Origin: Allobosea robiniae
GTDB lineage: Bacteria > Pseudomonadota > Alphaproteobacteria > Rhizobiales > Beijerinckiaceae
DNA: 64,000 bases
Assembly (NCBI RefSeq): GCF_900102525.1
Contig: NZ_FNBZ01000001.1
Location: 682,001 to 746,000, forward strand
Direction of reading: 5' to 3'
Below the pieces are notes generated by a model, which did not search any database, was not told the origin of the DNA, and saw only the letters and a program-made list of their open reading frames with translations. Below are positions 8,885 through 17,494 of this stretch, one piece after another (positions within the stretch are counted from its first letter, which is position 1; each line of letters starts with the position of its first letter). Both the position numbers and the translations under genes were made by a program.

Positions 8885-9490
8885 TCAGCGCGCCCAGCGC
8901 ACGATCTCGACCAGCACCTGCGACAGCGCCCGGTCGAGCGCCTGGGTCGCACCCGGCCCGTCGACCGCGCCGGCCGGCACCCGCGCTGCGAACAGCCGCG
9001 CCCGCTGGATCTGCCCCGTGCGGTCGCCGACGATCCGGGCGGTGATTTCGACGACAGCCGTTCCCGTTGCAGCGTCGATGTTGAAGCTGCGGATATTGGT
9101 GTTGAGCTGGACATCGGGCGAGATGCGCTGGCCGGGACCTGAGACCGACCCGACCCGGCCGGCATTCTCGAAGGTCTGGATCAGGCGGGCCTGTACCAGC
9201 GCCGGAACCCGGTCCGCCCATTGCGCGCCGCCGACGAAGGAGAGCGCACCGCTCGAATCCTTGACGATGACGCGGTCGGAATCGAGCGCCTGGACCGCCG
9301 TCGGCTCGGCCACGACCATCGCGCCCCGCGAGCCGCCGACCTTGCCGAAGCCTCCGGGCGCCGAGAGGTCGAAGGTGGTCGGGGTCGCCCCGCCGCCGCA
9401 GCCGGCAAGGAGCGCGGCCGCAGCCAGGGCCAGGGCCGGGAGGAAGCGGCGAGTCCGGCGGGCCGGAGGATGCTGAACCTCGGTCGTCAT
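8885..9490 (-). CDS. ABC-type transport auxiliary lipoprotein (Mla/PqiC-like)
   Basis: A 201-residue predicted lipoprotein. The N-terminus has an arginine-rich start, a hydrophobic stretch and the lipobox LLAGC (cysteine near residue 31). The mature part matches the ABC-type transport auxiliary lipoprotein family (DUF330/PqiC-like), which accompanies MCE-domain lipid transporters in alphaproteobacteria and probably links the transporter to the outer membrane. It is last in the operon, starting 4 bases after the mlaD-like stop, so translation is probably coupled. The start at MTTEVQHPP is chosen because the longer frame would overlap the upstream gene. Confidence 0.85.
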   Translation of the reverse strand: MTTEVQHPPARRTRRFLPALALAAAALLAGCGGGATPTTFDLSAPGGFGKVGGSRGAMVVAEPTAVQALDSDRVIVKDSSGALSFVGGAQWADRVPALVQARLIQTFENAGRVGSVSGPGQRISPDVQLNTNIRSFNIDAATGTAVVEITARIVGDRTGQIQRARLFAARVPAGAVDGPGATQALDRALSQVLVEIVRWAR

Positions 9491-9494
9491 GGGG

Positions 9495-10637
9495 CTAGCG
9501 GGATCCGTTGTATTGGGGGAGCGGCGGCTTGCCACCGAAAATGAACTGCTGCGGGTTGCGTTCGAAATTCCGCAAGGTGCGGTTGAGTTCCGTCAGGGTC
9601 TTCTTGCCGTCGGCAGCCAGCGACTCGACATCGCGCAGGCCCGGCCCGGTGAAGCGGCTGATGCCGGCCGTGATCTCGGCCGTGCGCTTGTCGAGGTTAT
9701 CAGCCAGCGTCCGGATCGACTTGGCGGCATCCGCGACCTCCTGGAAGGCGCTGCGACCATCGGGACCAGATCCGGATTCGAGGAAACCCTTCGCCGCCTG
9801 CAGCACGCCCTCGACCTGATCGGCCGCCTTGTCGAGCTTGGCCGAGATCGAGGCCGCGTCCTTGACCACCTTCGCGACGTCAGCGCTGGAGCCGCCGAGC
9901 GCGCCGGTGAACTTGTCGACATTCGCGATGATGCTGCTGACCTTCTCGCGATCGACCGAGCGGACCACGGCGGTCAGCTCCTCGCTCAGCGATTGCAGCT
10001 TCTGCGAAAGCGGCTGGATCGTCTCGGCGATGTTGCCGAAGCCGGCCATCAGCTTGTCGAGACCCTCGGCGTTGTTGCCGAGCGCCTGCGAGAACTTCTC
10101 GACATTGCGGACGGTGTTGTTGATCGGCGTGGCGTTCTGCTTGATCAACCCGTCGAGCGACGTGAGCATCCCATCGGCCCTCTGCGCGACGTTGCGGACC
10201 GTCTCGATGATATCCTGCAGTTCGGAGCGCTCGGCGATGATCGTCGGCATCGGCTCGCCGGGCTTGGCGATCAGCACCGGCGCAGATGGATCGCCGCCGA
10301 TAAGCTGCAGTGCGACCACGCCGGCCAGGCCTTGCGCCTCAATGCGCGCGCGCGTGTCATCGCGCAGCGGCGTCGTGCTGGCGACCTGGATCACCGCGTA
10401 GATGCGGCGCGGATCGTCCGGCTGAAGCTCGATATTGGTGACTTCGCCGACCCTCAAGCCGTTGAACAGCACGCTCGACCCACGGCCCAGCCCCGTCACC
10501 GTGCCGGTGAAGATGACGCGGACATTTTCCTTGCGCCCGGTTCCGCCGCTGTTGAACCAGTAGACGAAGCCGAAAGCCGCCGCGAGGACCGCGAGCGTGA
10601 ACAGACCGACGAGTGCGTAGTTGGCGCGCGATTCCAT
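9495..10637 (-). CDS. mlaD: MCE-domain lipid transport protein (MlaD family)
   Basis: A 380-residue periplasmic protein anchored by one N-terminal membrane helix (about residues 8-28). The MCE domain (about 38-115, with VLFNGLRVGEVTNIEL) is followed by a long helical region (about 130-350) rich in amphipathic heptads. MlaD proteins form hexameric lipid-carrying rings on the inner-membrane MlaFE complex. This one is about twice the length of E. coli MlaD, as is usual in alphaproteobacteria, with the helical tail resembling PqiB/YebT-type needles. It lies 3 bases downstream of the ATPase gene, as the third gene of the operon. Confidence 0.9.
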   Translation of the reverse strand: MESRANYALVGLFTLAVLAAAFGFVYWFNSGGTGRKENVRVIFTGTVTGLGRGSSVLFNGLRVGEVTNIELQPDDPRRIYAVIQVASTTPLRDDTRARIEAQGLAGVVALQLIGGDPSAPVLIAKPGEPMPTIIAERSELQDIIETVRNVAQRADGMLTSLDGLIKQNATPINNTVRNVEKFSQALGNNAEGLDKLMAGFGNIAETIQPLSQKLQSLSEELTAVVRSVDREKVSSIIANVDKFTGALGGSSADVAKVVKDAASISAKLDKAADQVEGVLQAAKGFLESGSGPDGRSAFQEVADAAKSIRTLADNLDKRTAEITAGISRFTGPGLRDVESLAADGKKTLTELNRTLRNFERNPQQFIFGGKPPLPQYNGSR

Positions 10638-10640
10638 CGT

Positions 10641-11471
10641 CTAGCTGCTTTGTCCCTGCTCTCCCGCCGGCAGCCTGGCCATGGCGCGCTCCCCGCCGAA
10701 ATAGGCCTTCAACCATGGATGATCGGACGCCAGCATCGTCGCCAGCGTGCCGACCGCGATCACCTTCTTGTCCGCCAGAGCGGCGATTCGGTCGCAGGCA
10801 TGATACAGGCTGTCGAGATCGTGGGTTACCATGAAGACGGTCAGCCCCAGCGTCTGCTTCAAGGTCATGATGAGGTCGTCGAATTCGGCGGCGCCGATCG
10901 GGTCCAGCCCCGATGTCGGCTCGTCCAGGAAGACGATCTCGGGATCGAGCGCCAGCGCGCGGGCGAGCGCCGCCCGCTTGATCATGCCGCCCGAGAGCTC
11001 TGAGGGTGCCTTGTCGGCGGCGTCCCGCGGCAGGCCGACGAGATCGAGCTTCACCATCGCCAGCTCGTCGAGCAGATCGGGCGAAAGGTGAAGGTATTCC
11101 CGCATCGGCACCTGGATGTTCTGCTTGACCGTCAGGGCCGAGAACAGCGCGCCCTGCTGGAACATCACGCCGAAGCGCCGCTCGAGCACGCGGCGCTGCT
11201 GCAGGTTGAGATCGTCGACATCCTCGCCGAAGACCTCGATCGTCCCGCGTCGCTTGCGCACGAGGCCGAGGATCGTGCGCGTCAGCACCGACTTGCCCTG
11301 CCCGGAGCCTCCGACGAAGCCGAGGATCTCGCCGCGCAGCACGTCGAGATCGAGCCCGTCCATGATGACCTTGTCACCAAAGGCGACCTTGAGATCGCGG
11401 ACGCGAATGACGGTCTCGGGCTCGCCGGGCGCCTGAATCCGATCGGGGGGCGGCGTGGTTTGTTGCACCAT
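10641..11471 (-). CDS. mlaF: ABC transporter ATP-binding protein MlaF
   Basis: A 276-residue ATPase that powers phospholipid movement by the Mla complex. Walker A is GGSGQGKS, the signature is LSGGM, and Walker B runs into EIVFLDEPTSGLDP. The GSGQGKS and DEPTSGLDPIGA strings are characteristic of the MlaF/Ttg2A branch. It starts 2 bases before the end of the intergenic gap to the permease gene upstream and is followed by mlaD after 3 bases, a tight operon. Confidence 0.93.
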   Translation of the reverse strand: MVQQTTPPPDRIQAPGEPETVIRVRDLKVAFGDKVIMDGLDLDVLRGEILGFVGGSGQGKSVLTRTILGLVRKRRGTIEVFGEDVDDLNLQQRRVLERRFGVMFQQGALFSALTVKQNIQVPMREYLHLSPDLLDELAMVKLDLVGLPRDAADKAPSELSGGMIKRAALARALALDPEIVFLDEPTSGLDPIGAAEFDDLIMTLKQTLGLTVFMVTHDLDSLYHACDRIAALADKKVIAVGTLATMLASDHPWLKAYFGGERAMARLPAGEQGQSS

Positions 11472-11473
11472 CG

Positions 11474-12619
11474 TCAGAACTCGATCGAGGCGAAGAACAT
11501 GGCGAAGAGCCCGTCGACGACGATGACCATGAAGATCGCCTTGACCACCGAAGCCGTGACCTGACGGCCGAGCGATTCCGCCGAGCCCTTGACCGCGAGC
11601 CCTTCGATCGAGGCGATCAATCCGATGACGAAAGCCATGAAGGGCGCCTTGATCAGGCCGACGGCGAAATGCTTCCAGGTGATGACCGATTGCAGCCGGG
11701 CGAGGAAGGTATCGACGCCGATGCCGCCATAGAGCCAGGCCACCAGCCCGGCGCCGACCAGTCCCGCCATCGCCGAGATGAAGGTCAGGATCGGCAGCGA
11801 GATGATCAGCGCGAGGATGCGCGGCACGATCAGCACCTCGATCGGGTCGAGGCCCATCACGCGCAAGGCATCGATCTCCTCACGCATCTTCATCGAGCCG
11901 ATCTCGGCGGTGAAGGCCGAGCCCGAACGCCCCGCGATCATGATCGAGGTCAACAGCACCGCGAGTTCGCGCAGGATCAGGATGCCGGTCAGGTTCACGA
12001 CGAAGGCGGAGGCGCCGAATTGCTGGAGCTGGAAGATGCCCTGCTGCGCGACAATGCAGCCGACGAGGAACGAGATCAGCATGATGATCGGCGCGCCGTT
12101 GAAGGCGATCAGCTCGATCTGGTTGACCAGCGATGGCCCCCGGAACTTGCGCGGGCCGAGGACGACGCTGGCCGAACCGACCACGACCTCGCCGAGGAAC
12201 ATGGCACCGCCCACCATGTCGCGGCCGAAGCGCACCACCCCCTCGCCGATATCGACGAGGACATCGACGATCCTGAAATGCCGATGCGGCTTCGGAGGGT
12301 CGTCATCATGGACCTGGACCTCGGACAGGAGGATACCGTGCTCGGGCCTGCTGCTGACGAGCTCGACCGCTGCGCCGTCCCTCTCCTGCCGTGCCTTCAG
12401 GCGATTGAGGACATAGGCGCCGAGCGTGTCGAGCCGCGTCACCTCCGACAGGTCGATGCGGGCTCCGGGCGTTTCGTTCAGGCGCTCGGTGATCTCGCCG
12501 ACCAGCTCTTCGATGCGGGGCCCGCGGTCGGCGCTCCACGAGCCCGAGAGCGCCACCGCGAGCGTGCCCGCATCATCGCGGAAGGTCGCCTGCGGTTCGG
12601 CGGTATCGAGGCTCGCCAT
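11474..12619 (-). CDS. mlaE: ABC transporter permease MlaE with N-terminal STAS domain
   Basis: A 381-residue inner-membrane protein. Residues 1-100 form a STAS-like domain (the role MlaB plays as a separate protein in E. coli), and residues about 120-381 are the MlaE permease with five or six membrane helices and the conserved stretch NQIELIAFNGAPIIMLISF. The fusion of MlaB-like and MlaE domains is common in alphaproteobacteria. The start MASLDTAEPQ was chosen because the upstream 86 codons of the open frame are arginine/glycine-rich with no family similarity. It is the first gene of the mlaE-F-D-lipoprotein operon, with its promoter in the 302-base region upstream. Confidence 0.9.
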   Translation of the reverse strand: MASLDTAEPQATFRDDAGTLAVALSGSWSADRGPRIEELVGEITERLNETPGARIDLSEVTRLDTLGAYVLNRLKARQERDGAAVELVSSRPEHGILLSEVQVHDDDPPKPHRHFRIVDVLVDIGEGVVRFGRDMVGGAMFLGEVVVGSASVVLGPRKFRGPSLVNQIELIAFNGAPIIMLISFLVGCIVAQQGIFQLQQFGASAFVVNLTGILILRELAVLLTSIMIAGRSGSAFTAEIGSMKMREEIDALRVMGLDPIEVLIVPRILALIISLPILTFISAMAGLVGAGLVAWLYGGIGVDTFLARLQSVITWKHFAVGLIKAPFMAFVIGLIASIEGLAVKGSAESLGRQVTASVVKAIFMVIVVDGLFAMFFASIEF

Positions 12620-12921
12620 GTCGCCGTGAGGTCCTTGTCCCTGGCCAAAACAGCCTCGTGCGACCGCGCGTCGCCGGCCGCACCATCCTCCACCCCATGC
12701 CCTGTATTGCCGTGCCGCGCCCACTTGGCAAGCATCGGGCATTCCAGCAGCTTCCGCTCCGTTGCCGAAGCCCCGGAGGCAGGCGAACCGGCCGCTTCGC
12801 CGGCGGTTTGTTCCAGATCGGGGCGCAGGCAGCAATTCCTTAAGAAATCGCAAGGCAGGCTCGGGCCATCCCGTCACGACCGCCTTGCTGATTCGGCCGG
12901 TCCTTCGAAGGCAGATTCGTC
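12620..12921. other. Divergent intergenic region, no gene seen
   Basis: This 302-base gap separates mlaE (minus) from the unknown gene at 12922 (plus), so it should hold both promoters. I see no convincing -35/-10 pair, palindrome or RNA gene in it; the frames crossing it have poor codon usage and no recognisable product. Confidence 0.5.
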
Positions 12922-13779
12922 ATGGGCGACGCGCGCTCGCTGACACCATTGACCGAGGCGGATTACGAGGCGATCGAAGCTGCGGTCATGGAGACGGCGC
13001 GTGGCCGCTGGTTCATGGTCGAATATGCCAAGCGCAACCGGCAGGCGGATACGCTGCAACTGCTCGGCGCGATCCAGCGGATCGAACGGGTCGTCGGGCT
13101 CGGCGTGCAGGAGACGAGCCGGGAGACCAACCTGATCGAGGCGGCCGCGCTGATCAGCGACCTGCGCACCGATCTCGAACGCATCAGCGGCAAGGCCGAG
13201 GCCCGCTCATCCGGGCTCGCCGCCCAGATCGAGAAGGCTGCCGGCTCGGTGCTCGCCGCGACCGAGAGTATCCAGGAGGCCGCCTGGGGCCTGCGCGAGA
13301 CCGGAGCGGACGACGAGGCCTGTGACGCGCTCGACCGCCGCGCCGCCGAAATCTCGACGGCGATCGGCATCGTCGACAGCGTGGTCCAGCGCATCGACAA
13401 GATCGCCGACACCATCGCCATGCTGGATTCGAGCCTGCGGGCCTTCGGTGAAGCCGCGCGCGAGAGCAGCGTGAGCTTCGAGGCGATGGCTGCCACCGCG
13501 GAAGCGATGACCGTGCCGGCTCCCTCCTCCGCGCCGCGCCATTATGAGGATATCGACGTCGCAACCGGAGGCCGCGAGCCGGTCCCACTGGAGTTCACCG
13601 GCCGGATGGCGGCCGAAGCGCGTTTCGCCACCGTTCCGTTGCTCGACGACGATATCGTCTTCAGCGATCCGGCCGATACACAACCGGCTCCTGCACGCCT
13701 GACGGCGAGTCCCTCGGAAACCACCCTGCGCGAGATCGACGCTCTGCCGGCCGATCGCAAGCTCGCCTATTTCGTCTAG
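12922..13779 (+). CDS. Conserved protein of unknown function, helical
   Basis: A 285-residue soluble protein without signal peptide. Residues 13-45 hold the strongly patterned motif ADYEAIEAAVMETARGRW followed by a basic YAKRNR segment; residues 50-200 are alpha-helical and coiled-coil-like; the tail (200-285) is proline- and acid-rich and probably disordered. I recognise the ARGRWF.EYA.RNR motif as recurring in hypothetical proteins of Hyphomicrobiales. The helical body recalls CheZ-like or methyl-accepting helices, but no catalytic motif is visible, so no function is assigned. It is a single gene, divergent from the Mla operon and convergent with the ABC permease gene. Confidence 0.8.
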   Translation: MGDARSLTPLTEADYEAIEAAVMETARGRWFMVEYAKRNRQADTLQLLGAIQRIERVVGLGVQETSRETNLIEAAALISDLRTDLERISGKAEARSSGLAAQIEKAAGSVLAATESIQEAAWGLRETGADDEACDALDRRAAEISTAIGIVDSVVQRIDKIADTIAMLDSSLRAFGEAARESSVSFEAMAATAEAMTVPAPSSAPRHYEDIDVATGGREPVPLEFTGRMAAEARFATVPLLDDDIVFSDPADTQPAPARLTASPSETTLREIDALPADRKLAYFV

Positions 13780-13796
13780 CGGGCCACCGGCAGCGC

Positions 13797-14672
13797 TCAA
13801 TTCTCGCGCCGGATCGCGCTTTCGTGCCAGCGATGCAGCAGCAGGTGCGATATCAGGCTCGTGGCCAGGAAGATCGCGACGCCCGAGAGCGAGATCATCA
13901 CCAGTGCCGCGAAGACACGGGGAATCTTGAGCTGATAGCCCGCCTCCAGGATGCGATAGGCCAGCCCCGAAGCGCTGCCGCCGGTGCCGGCGACGAACTC
14001 CGCGACCACCGCGCCGATCAGCGCGAGGCCGCCTGATACCTTCAACCCCGCCAGAAAGTACGGCAGCGCCGCCGGCAGCTTGAGATAGCGCATCGTCTGC
14101 CAGCGTGAGGCGCCGTAGAGCTCGAACAGGTTGACCAGATTGTGGTCGGCCGAATTCAGTCCGAGGATGGTGTTCGACAGGATCGGGAAGAAGGCGACGA
14201 TCCAGGCGCAGATCAGCAGCGACAGGTCGATATCGTTGGCCCAGATGATGATCAGCGGCGCAATGGCGACGATCGGCGTGACCTGCAGGATGACGGCATA
14301 AGGGAGCAGCGCCATTTCCAGCCATTTCGACTGGCTGAACAGCACGGCGAGCGTCACGCCGACGACGACCGCCGCGGCGAGCGCCATGAAGGTGATCTTC
14401 AGCGTGACCCAGAGCGAGCCGGAGAGCGTGCCCCAGTCCGCGACCAGCGTCTGGCCGACCAGGATCGGCCCCGGCAGGACATAGTGCGGAATCTCGTTCC
14501 AGCGGACCGCGAACTCCCAGAGCGCCAGCACGATCACGCCGATGACCAAAGGCGCCAGGATGCGCGGCCAGACGCTGACCGGCAGACCGAGGATGCGGGC
14601 CTCTGCCATAGCGATGGGCAGCGCGTGCGCATCCGTGCCACCGGACCTCGGCGTTTCGACGGGCACGCTCAT
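13797..14672 (-). CDS. ABC transporter permease, NitT/TauT/THI5-associated type
   Basis: A 291-residue inner-membrane permease of the SsuC/TauC/ThiX class, with about six membrane helices from residue 30 on and the ATPase-contact loop near NLFELYGASRWQTMRYLKLP (EAA-type motif). It pairs with the ATPase and the binding protein encoded upstream. The start MSVPVETP overlaps the ATPase stop by 4 bases (ATGA), showing translational coupling; the longer frame through the ATPase gene is spurious. Substrate is unknown; with a THI5-like binding protein, a pyrimidine precursor of thiamine is one possibility, aliphatic sulfonate-like or other small ligands another. Confidence 0.9.
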   Translation of the reverse strand: MSVPVETPRSGGTDAHALPIAMAEARILGLPVSVWPRILAPLVIGVIVLALWEFAVRWNEIPHYVLPGPILVGQTLVADWGTLSGSLWVTLKITFMALAAAVVVGVTLAVLFSQSKWLEMALLPYAVILQVTPIVAIAPLIIIWANDIDLSLLICAWIVAFFPILSNTILGLNSADHNLVNLFELYGASRWQTMRYLKLPAALPYFLAGLKVSGGLALIGAVVAEFVAGTGGSASGLAYRILEAGYQLKIPRVFAALVMISLSGVAIFLATSLISHLLLHRWHESAIRREN

Positions 14673-15487
14673 TGGCCGATCGCCTCTTTCAGCTTGGTGG
14701 AGGCGACGCGGCAGAGATGGGCGTATTCGCCGGAGGTCCGGAACAGGTCGTCGCGGGGATAGGCAGCATCGACCGAAAGGTCGGCCATGACCCGGCCGGG
14801 CCGGGCCGCCATCACCACGATACGCTGCGAGAGATAGACGGATTCGAAGACCGAATGCGTGACGAAGACGGCCGTGAAGCGCTCGTGCTCCCACAAAGCC
14901 AGCAGGTCGTCGTTGAGGCGATGGCGGGTGATCTCGTCGAGAGCTGCGAAGGGCTCGTCCATCAGCAGGATCTTCGGCCGCATCACCAGCGCGCGGGCGA
15001 TCGAAACGCGCATCTTCATGCCACCCGAGAGCTCGCGGGGATAGGATTTCTCGAAGCCCTTGAGCCCCACCAGCGCCAGCATCTCGGCGGCGCGCGCCTC
15101 GGCCTCGGCGCGGGCGACGCCCTTCAGCTTGAGCGGCAGCATGACGTTGGCCAGCGCGCTGGCCCAGGGCATCAACGTCGGGTCCTGAAAGACGAAGCCG
15201 AGATCGCGTCCGCCATGGCCGGCGTTCCCTTGCGCCTCGCCGGTCTCGCCCGGCCAGGTGATCGTGCCGGAACTAGGCGCGCCCAGCCCTGCGATCATGC
15301 GCAGCAGCGTCGACTTTCCGCAGCCGGAAGGGCCGAGCAGGCTGATGAACTGCCCTGCCCCCAGTTCGAGATCGACGTCGCGAACGGCAAGCGTGCCGTT
15401 CGCGAATTGCTTGGAGACATGCCGGACCGCCACCAGCGGAGTGCTCGCGGCGGGTTGCGGCTTCGTCTCGTCCATCGTCGCAGTCAT
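14669..15487 (-). CDS. ABC transporter ATP-binding protein, NitT/TauT/ThiZ type
   Basis: A 272-residue ATPase driving the adjacent permease. Walker A is GPSGCGKST, the signature is LSGGMKMRVSIARAL and Walker B leads to LLMDEPFAALDE. These strings place it in the SsuB/TauB/NrtD/ThiZ group. It is second in a binding protein-ATPase-permease operon, with 23 bases to the gene upstream and a 4-base overlap with the permease. Confidence 0.92.
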   Translation of the reverse strand: MTATMDETKPQPAASTPLVAVRHVSKQFANGTLAVRDVDLELGAGQFISLLGPSGCGKSTLLRMIAGLGAPSSGTITWPGETGEAQGNAGHGGRDLGFVFQDPTLMPWASALANVMLPLKLKGVARAEAEARAAEMLALVGLKGFEKSYPRELSGGMKMRVSIARALVMRPKILLMDEPFAALDEITRHRLNDDLLALWEHERFTAVFVTHSVFESVYLSQRIVVMAARPGRVMADLSVDAAYPRDDLFRTSGEYAHLCRVASTKLKEAIGQ

Positions 15488-15510
15488 CTTTTCAGCAGCG
15501 CTCGTCCGGC

Positions 15511-16542
15511 TCAGCCCTTGCCGGTGCCCTTGTTGACGAAGTCGAGGCTATAGGCCTTCTTCACGTCGACGCCGGCCGGAACCACGCCGGCCTCGCTCAT
15601 CGTCTTGTAGAAGCTCGCCCAGCGCGCATCGGTCATCGCGCCGATCCCGAGCGTCTTGGCGTCGCCGGAGACGACGATGCCGCGCTCGTTCATCACCTTG
15701 AGCGCGTAATCGATCTTCTCCTGATCCATGTCGGGATTGTCCTTCAGGATCCGGGCATTGGCGGCTTCGTTACCGGGGCCGCCCTTCATGTACTCGGCCC
15801 AGCCCTCCAGCGTCGCGTCGGTGAAGCGCTGCACTACGTCCTTCTTCTCCTGCACCATCTTCCGGGAAAGCGTGATCGTGGTGTTGTAGTTCTCGAAGCC
15901 GGCATCGGCGAGGAGATGCACCACCGGATCGACGCCCGCCTTGCGGATGACGAAGGGCTCGGAGGAGAGGAAGCCCTGCTGCGTCAGCTTCTTGTCGGCC
16001 AGGAACGGCGCCATGTTGAAGGTGTAGGGGCGGATCTGCTCGTCCTGGAAACCGAATTTCAGCTTCAGGAAGGGCCAGAAGCCGACGCGGGCCTGCGCCG
16101 CGATCAGGATCGGCTTGCCCTTGAGATCGGCGAGCGTGTCGTTGCCCTGGCCGGGATGCGAGATCAGGACCTGCGGGTCCTTCTGGAAGATCGAGGCGAT
16201 GCAGAGGAAGGGCAGGTTCTCATGCGCGAAGCTGAGAGCCTCCAGCGAGTTGCCCATGATCATGTCGACGCGGCCGCCGAGCAGGAGCTGGGTCGGGTTC
16301 TGCTGCGGGCCGCCGGGGCGGATCTCCACGTCGAGCCCGTATTTCTTGTAGATGCCGTTGGTGGCGGCGAGATAGAAGCCGCCATGCTCGGTCTGGGCGC
16401 GCCAATTGGTCTGGTAGCTGACCTTGTCGAGCGTCTGCGCGTTGACGCGCGCGCCCGGAACGGGGATCAGCAGGGACGCGGTGGAGCCGCCGATCAGCCC
16501 GAGCGCGGCGCGCCGGTTCACGCGATATTTCATCGTCGTCAT
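15511..16542 (-). CDS. ABC substrate-binding protein, NMT1/THI5-like
   Basis: A 343-residue periplasmic binding protein. The N-terminus MKYRVNRRAALGL...VNAQ is a Tat-like signal (NRR followed by a hydrophobic run, cleavage after about residue 34). The mature domain opens VSYQTNWRAQTEHGGFYLA, the hallmark of the NMT1/THI5-like (ThiY) family that binds pyrimidines such as formyl-aminopyrimidine, although many members bind other ligands. The start is the first of two close ATGs, with GGGGAG about ten bases upstream. It is first in the ABC operon and divergent from the creatininase-family gene across a region with a perfect palindrome. Confidence 0.88.
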   Translation of the reverse strand: MTTMKYRVNRRAALGLIGGSTASLLIPVPGARVNAQTLDKVSYQTNWRAQTEHGGFYLAATNGIYKKYGLDVEIRPGGPQQNPTQLLLGGRVDMIMGNSLEALSFAHENLPFLCIASIFQKDPQVLISHPGQGNDTLADLKGKPILIAAQARVGFWPFLKLKFGFQDEQIRPYTFNMAPFLADKKLTQQGFLSSEPFVIRKAGVDPVVHLLADAGFENYNTTITLSRKMVQEKKDVVQRFTDATLEGWAEYMKGGPGNEAANARILKDNPDMDQEKIDYALKVMNERGIVVSGDAKTLGIGAMTDARWASFYKTMSEAGVVPAGVDVKKAYSLDFVNKGTGKG

Positions 16543-16640
16543 CTCGCTCTCTCCCCTCACGCTGCGGCCGGCCCGGCCACTGGCCCGTCTCCTTATCCCA
16601 TGCGATAGGACGACGGGACAATGCAACGCCGTGCCGCCAG

Positions 16641-16656
16641 GTTTCTGCACAGAAAC
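16641..16656. promoter_or_regulatory. Operator-like palindrome between ABC operon and creatininase gene
   Basis: Perfect 7-base arms GTTTCTG and CAGAAAC around CA. It lies in the 148-base divergent gap, about 35 bases upstream of the creatininase-family start and about 100 bases from the binding-protein start, a position suited to one regulator controlling both directions. No regulator gene is adjacent, so the binding factor is unknown. Confidence 0.5.
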
Positions 16657-16690
16657 AAGGCGATCGCATCGGCTCCTGACAGGCCTGATC

Positions 16691-17491
16691 ATGACCGCAC
16701 GTTTCTGGGGCGACCTGAAGAGCTCCGACTTCGCCACGCTTTCGCCTGACCGCACCGTCGCGGTGCTGCCGCTGGCGGCGATCGAGCAGCACGGCCCGCA
16801 TCTGCCGGTCTCGGTCGACACCACCGTGATGAACGGGATGCTGGCGGAGGCGATGCCGCTGGTGCCTGATGATCTCGACGTGCTCGTGCTGCCAACGCAG
16901 GCCGTCTGCAAGTCGAACGAGCATCTGCATTCGCCGGGGACCCTGACGATCGGCTGGGAAAGCGCCGTCCGCTCCTGGATCGAGATCGGCGAGAGCGTGA
17001 AGCGGGCGGGCCTGCGCAAGCTCGTGCTGATCACCTCCCATGGCGGCAATGTCGACCCGATGAAGATCGCGGCGCGGGAACTGCGCGTCGACCACGGCAT
17101 GCTCGCCGTCTGCACGGCCTGGATGTCCTTCGGCCTGCCGGACGGGCTCTATGGCGAACTCGACATCCGCCACGGCATCCATGCCGGCGATGTCGAGACC
17201 TCGCTGATGCTGCATTTCCGGCCGGACCTCGTCGACATGAGCCGGGCTGCGCTGTTCAAGCCCCATACGGTGACGATGGCCGAGGATGGCTATACCCATC
17301 TGCGCCCGACCGGCCCGCATGCCTTCGCCTGGATGGCGCAGGACGTGAACCGCGCGGGCGCGGCCGGCGATGCCAGCCTCGCGACCGCAGCGAAAGGCAA
17401 GGCGACGGCTGCGCTGCAGGCGAAGGGCTTCGCCCAGTTGATGGCGGATGTCGCGCGGATGCCGCTCGACACGCTCTACAAGGCGGGCTGA
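16691..17491 (+). CDS. Creatininase-family amidohydrolase
   Basis: A 266-residue metal-dependent hydrolase. The family metal-binding motif EQHGPHLPVSVD is present (Glu, His and Asp ligands), with HGGN and a GDVETS segment further on, as expected for a dinuclear Zn/Mn centre. Members cleave cyclic or linear amides: creatinine to creatine, formylaminopyrimidines in riboflavin/F420 synthesis, and others, so substrate cannot be fixed from sequence. It is divergent from a THI5-like ABC transporter, which suggests the imported compound is its substrate; deformylation of a pyrimidine would fit but is inference. The ATG at 16691 begins family similarity; the longer frame runs into the neighbouring promoter. 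Confidence 0.88.
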   Translation: MTARFWGDLKSSDFATLSPDRTVAVLPLAAIEQHGPHLPVSVDTTVMNGMLAEAMPLVPDDLDVLVLPTQAVCKSNEHLHSPGTLTIGWESAVRSWIEIGESVKRAGLRKLVLITSHGGNVDPMKIAARELRVDHGMLAVCTAWMSFGLPDGLYGELDIRHGIHAGDVETSLMLHFRPDLVDMSRAALFKPHTVTMAEDGYTHLRPTGPHAFAWMAQDVNRAGAAGDASLATAAKGKATAALQAKGFAQLMADVARMPLDTLYKAG

Positions 17492-17494
17492 GCC

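Noticed and set aside
16543..16690. TPP riboswitch upstream of the THI5-like binding protein
   Set aside because: The conserved CTGAGA and ACCTGATC-type core elements in proper order were not found on either strand.
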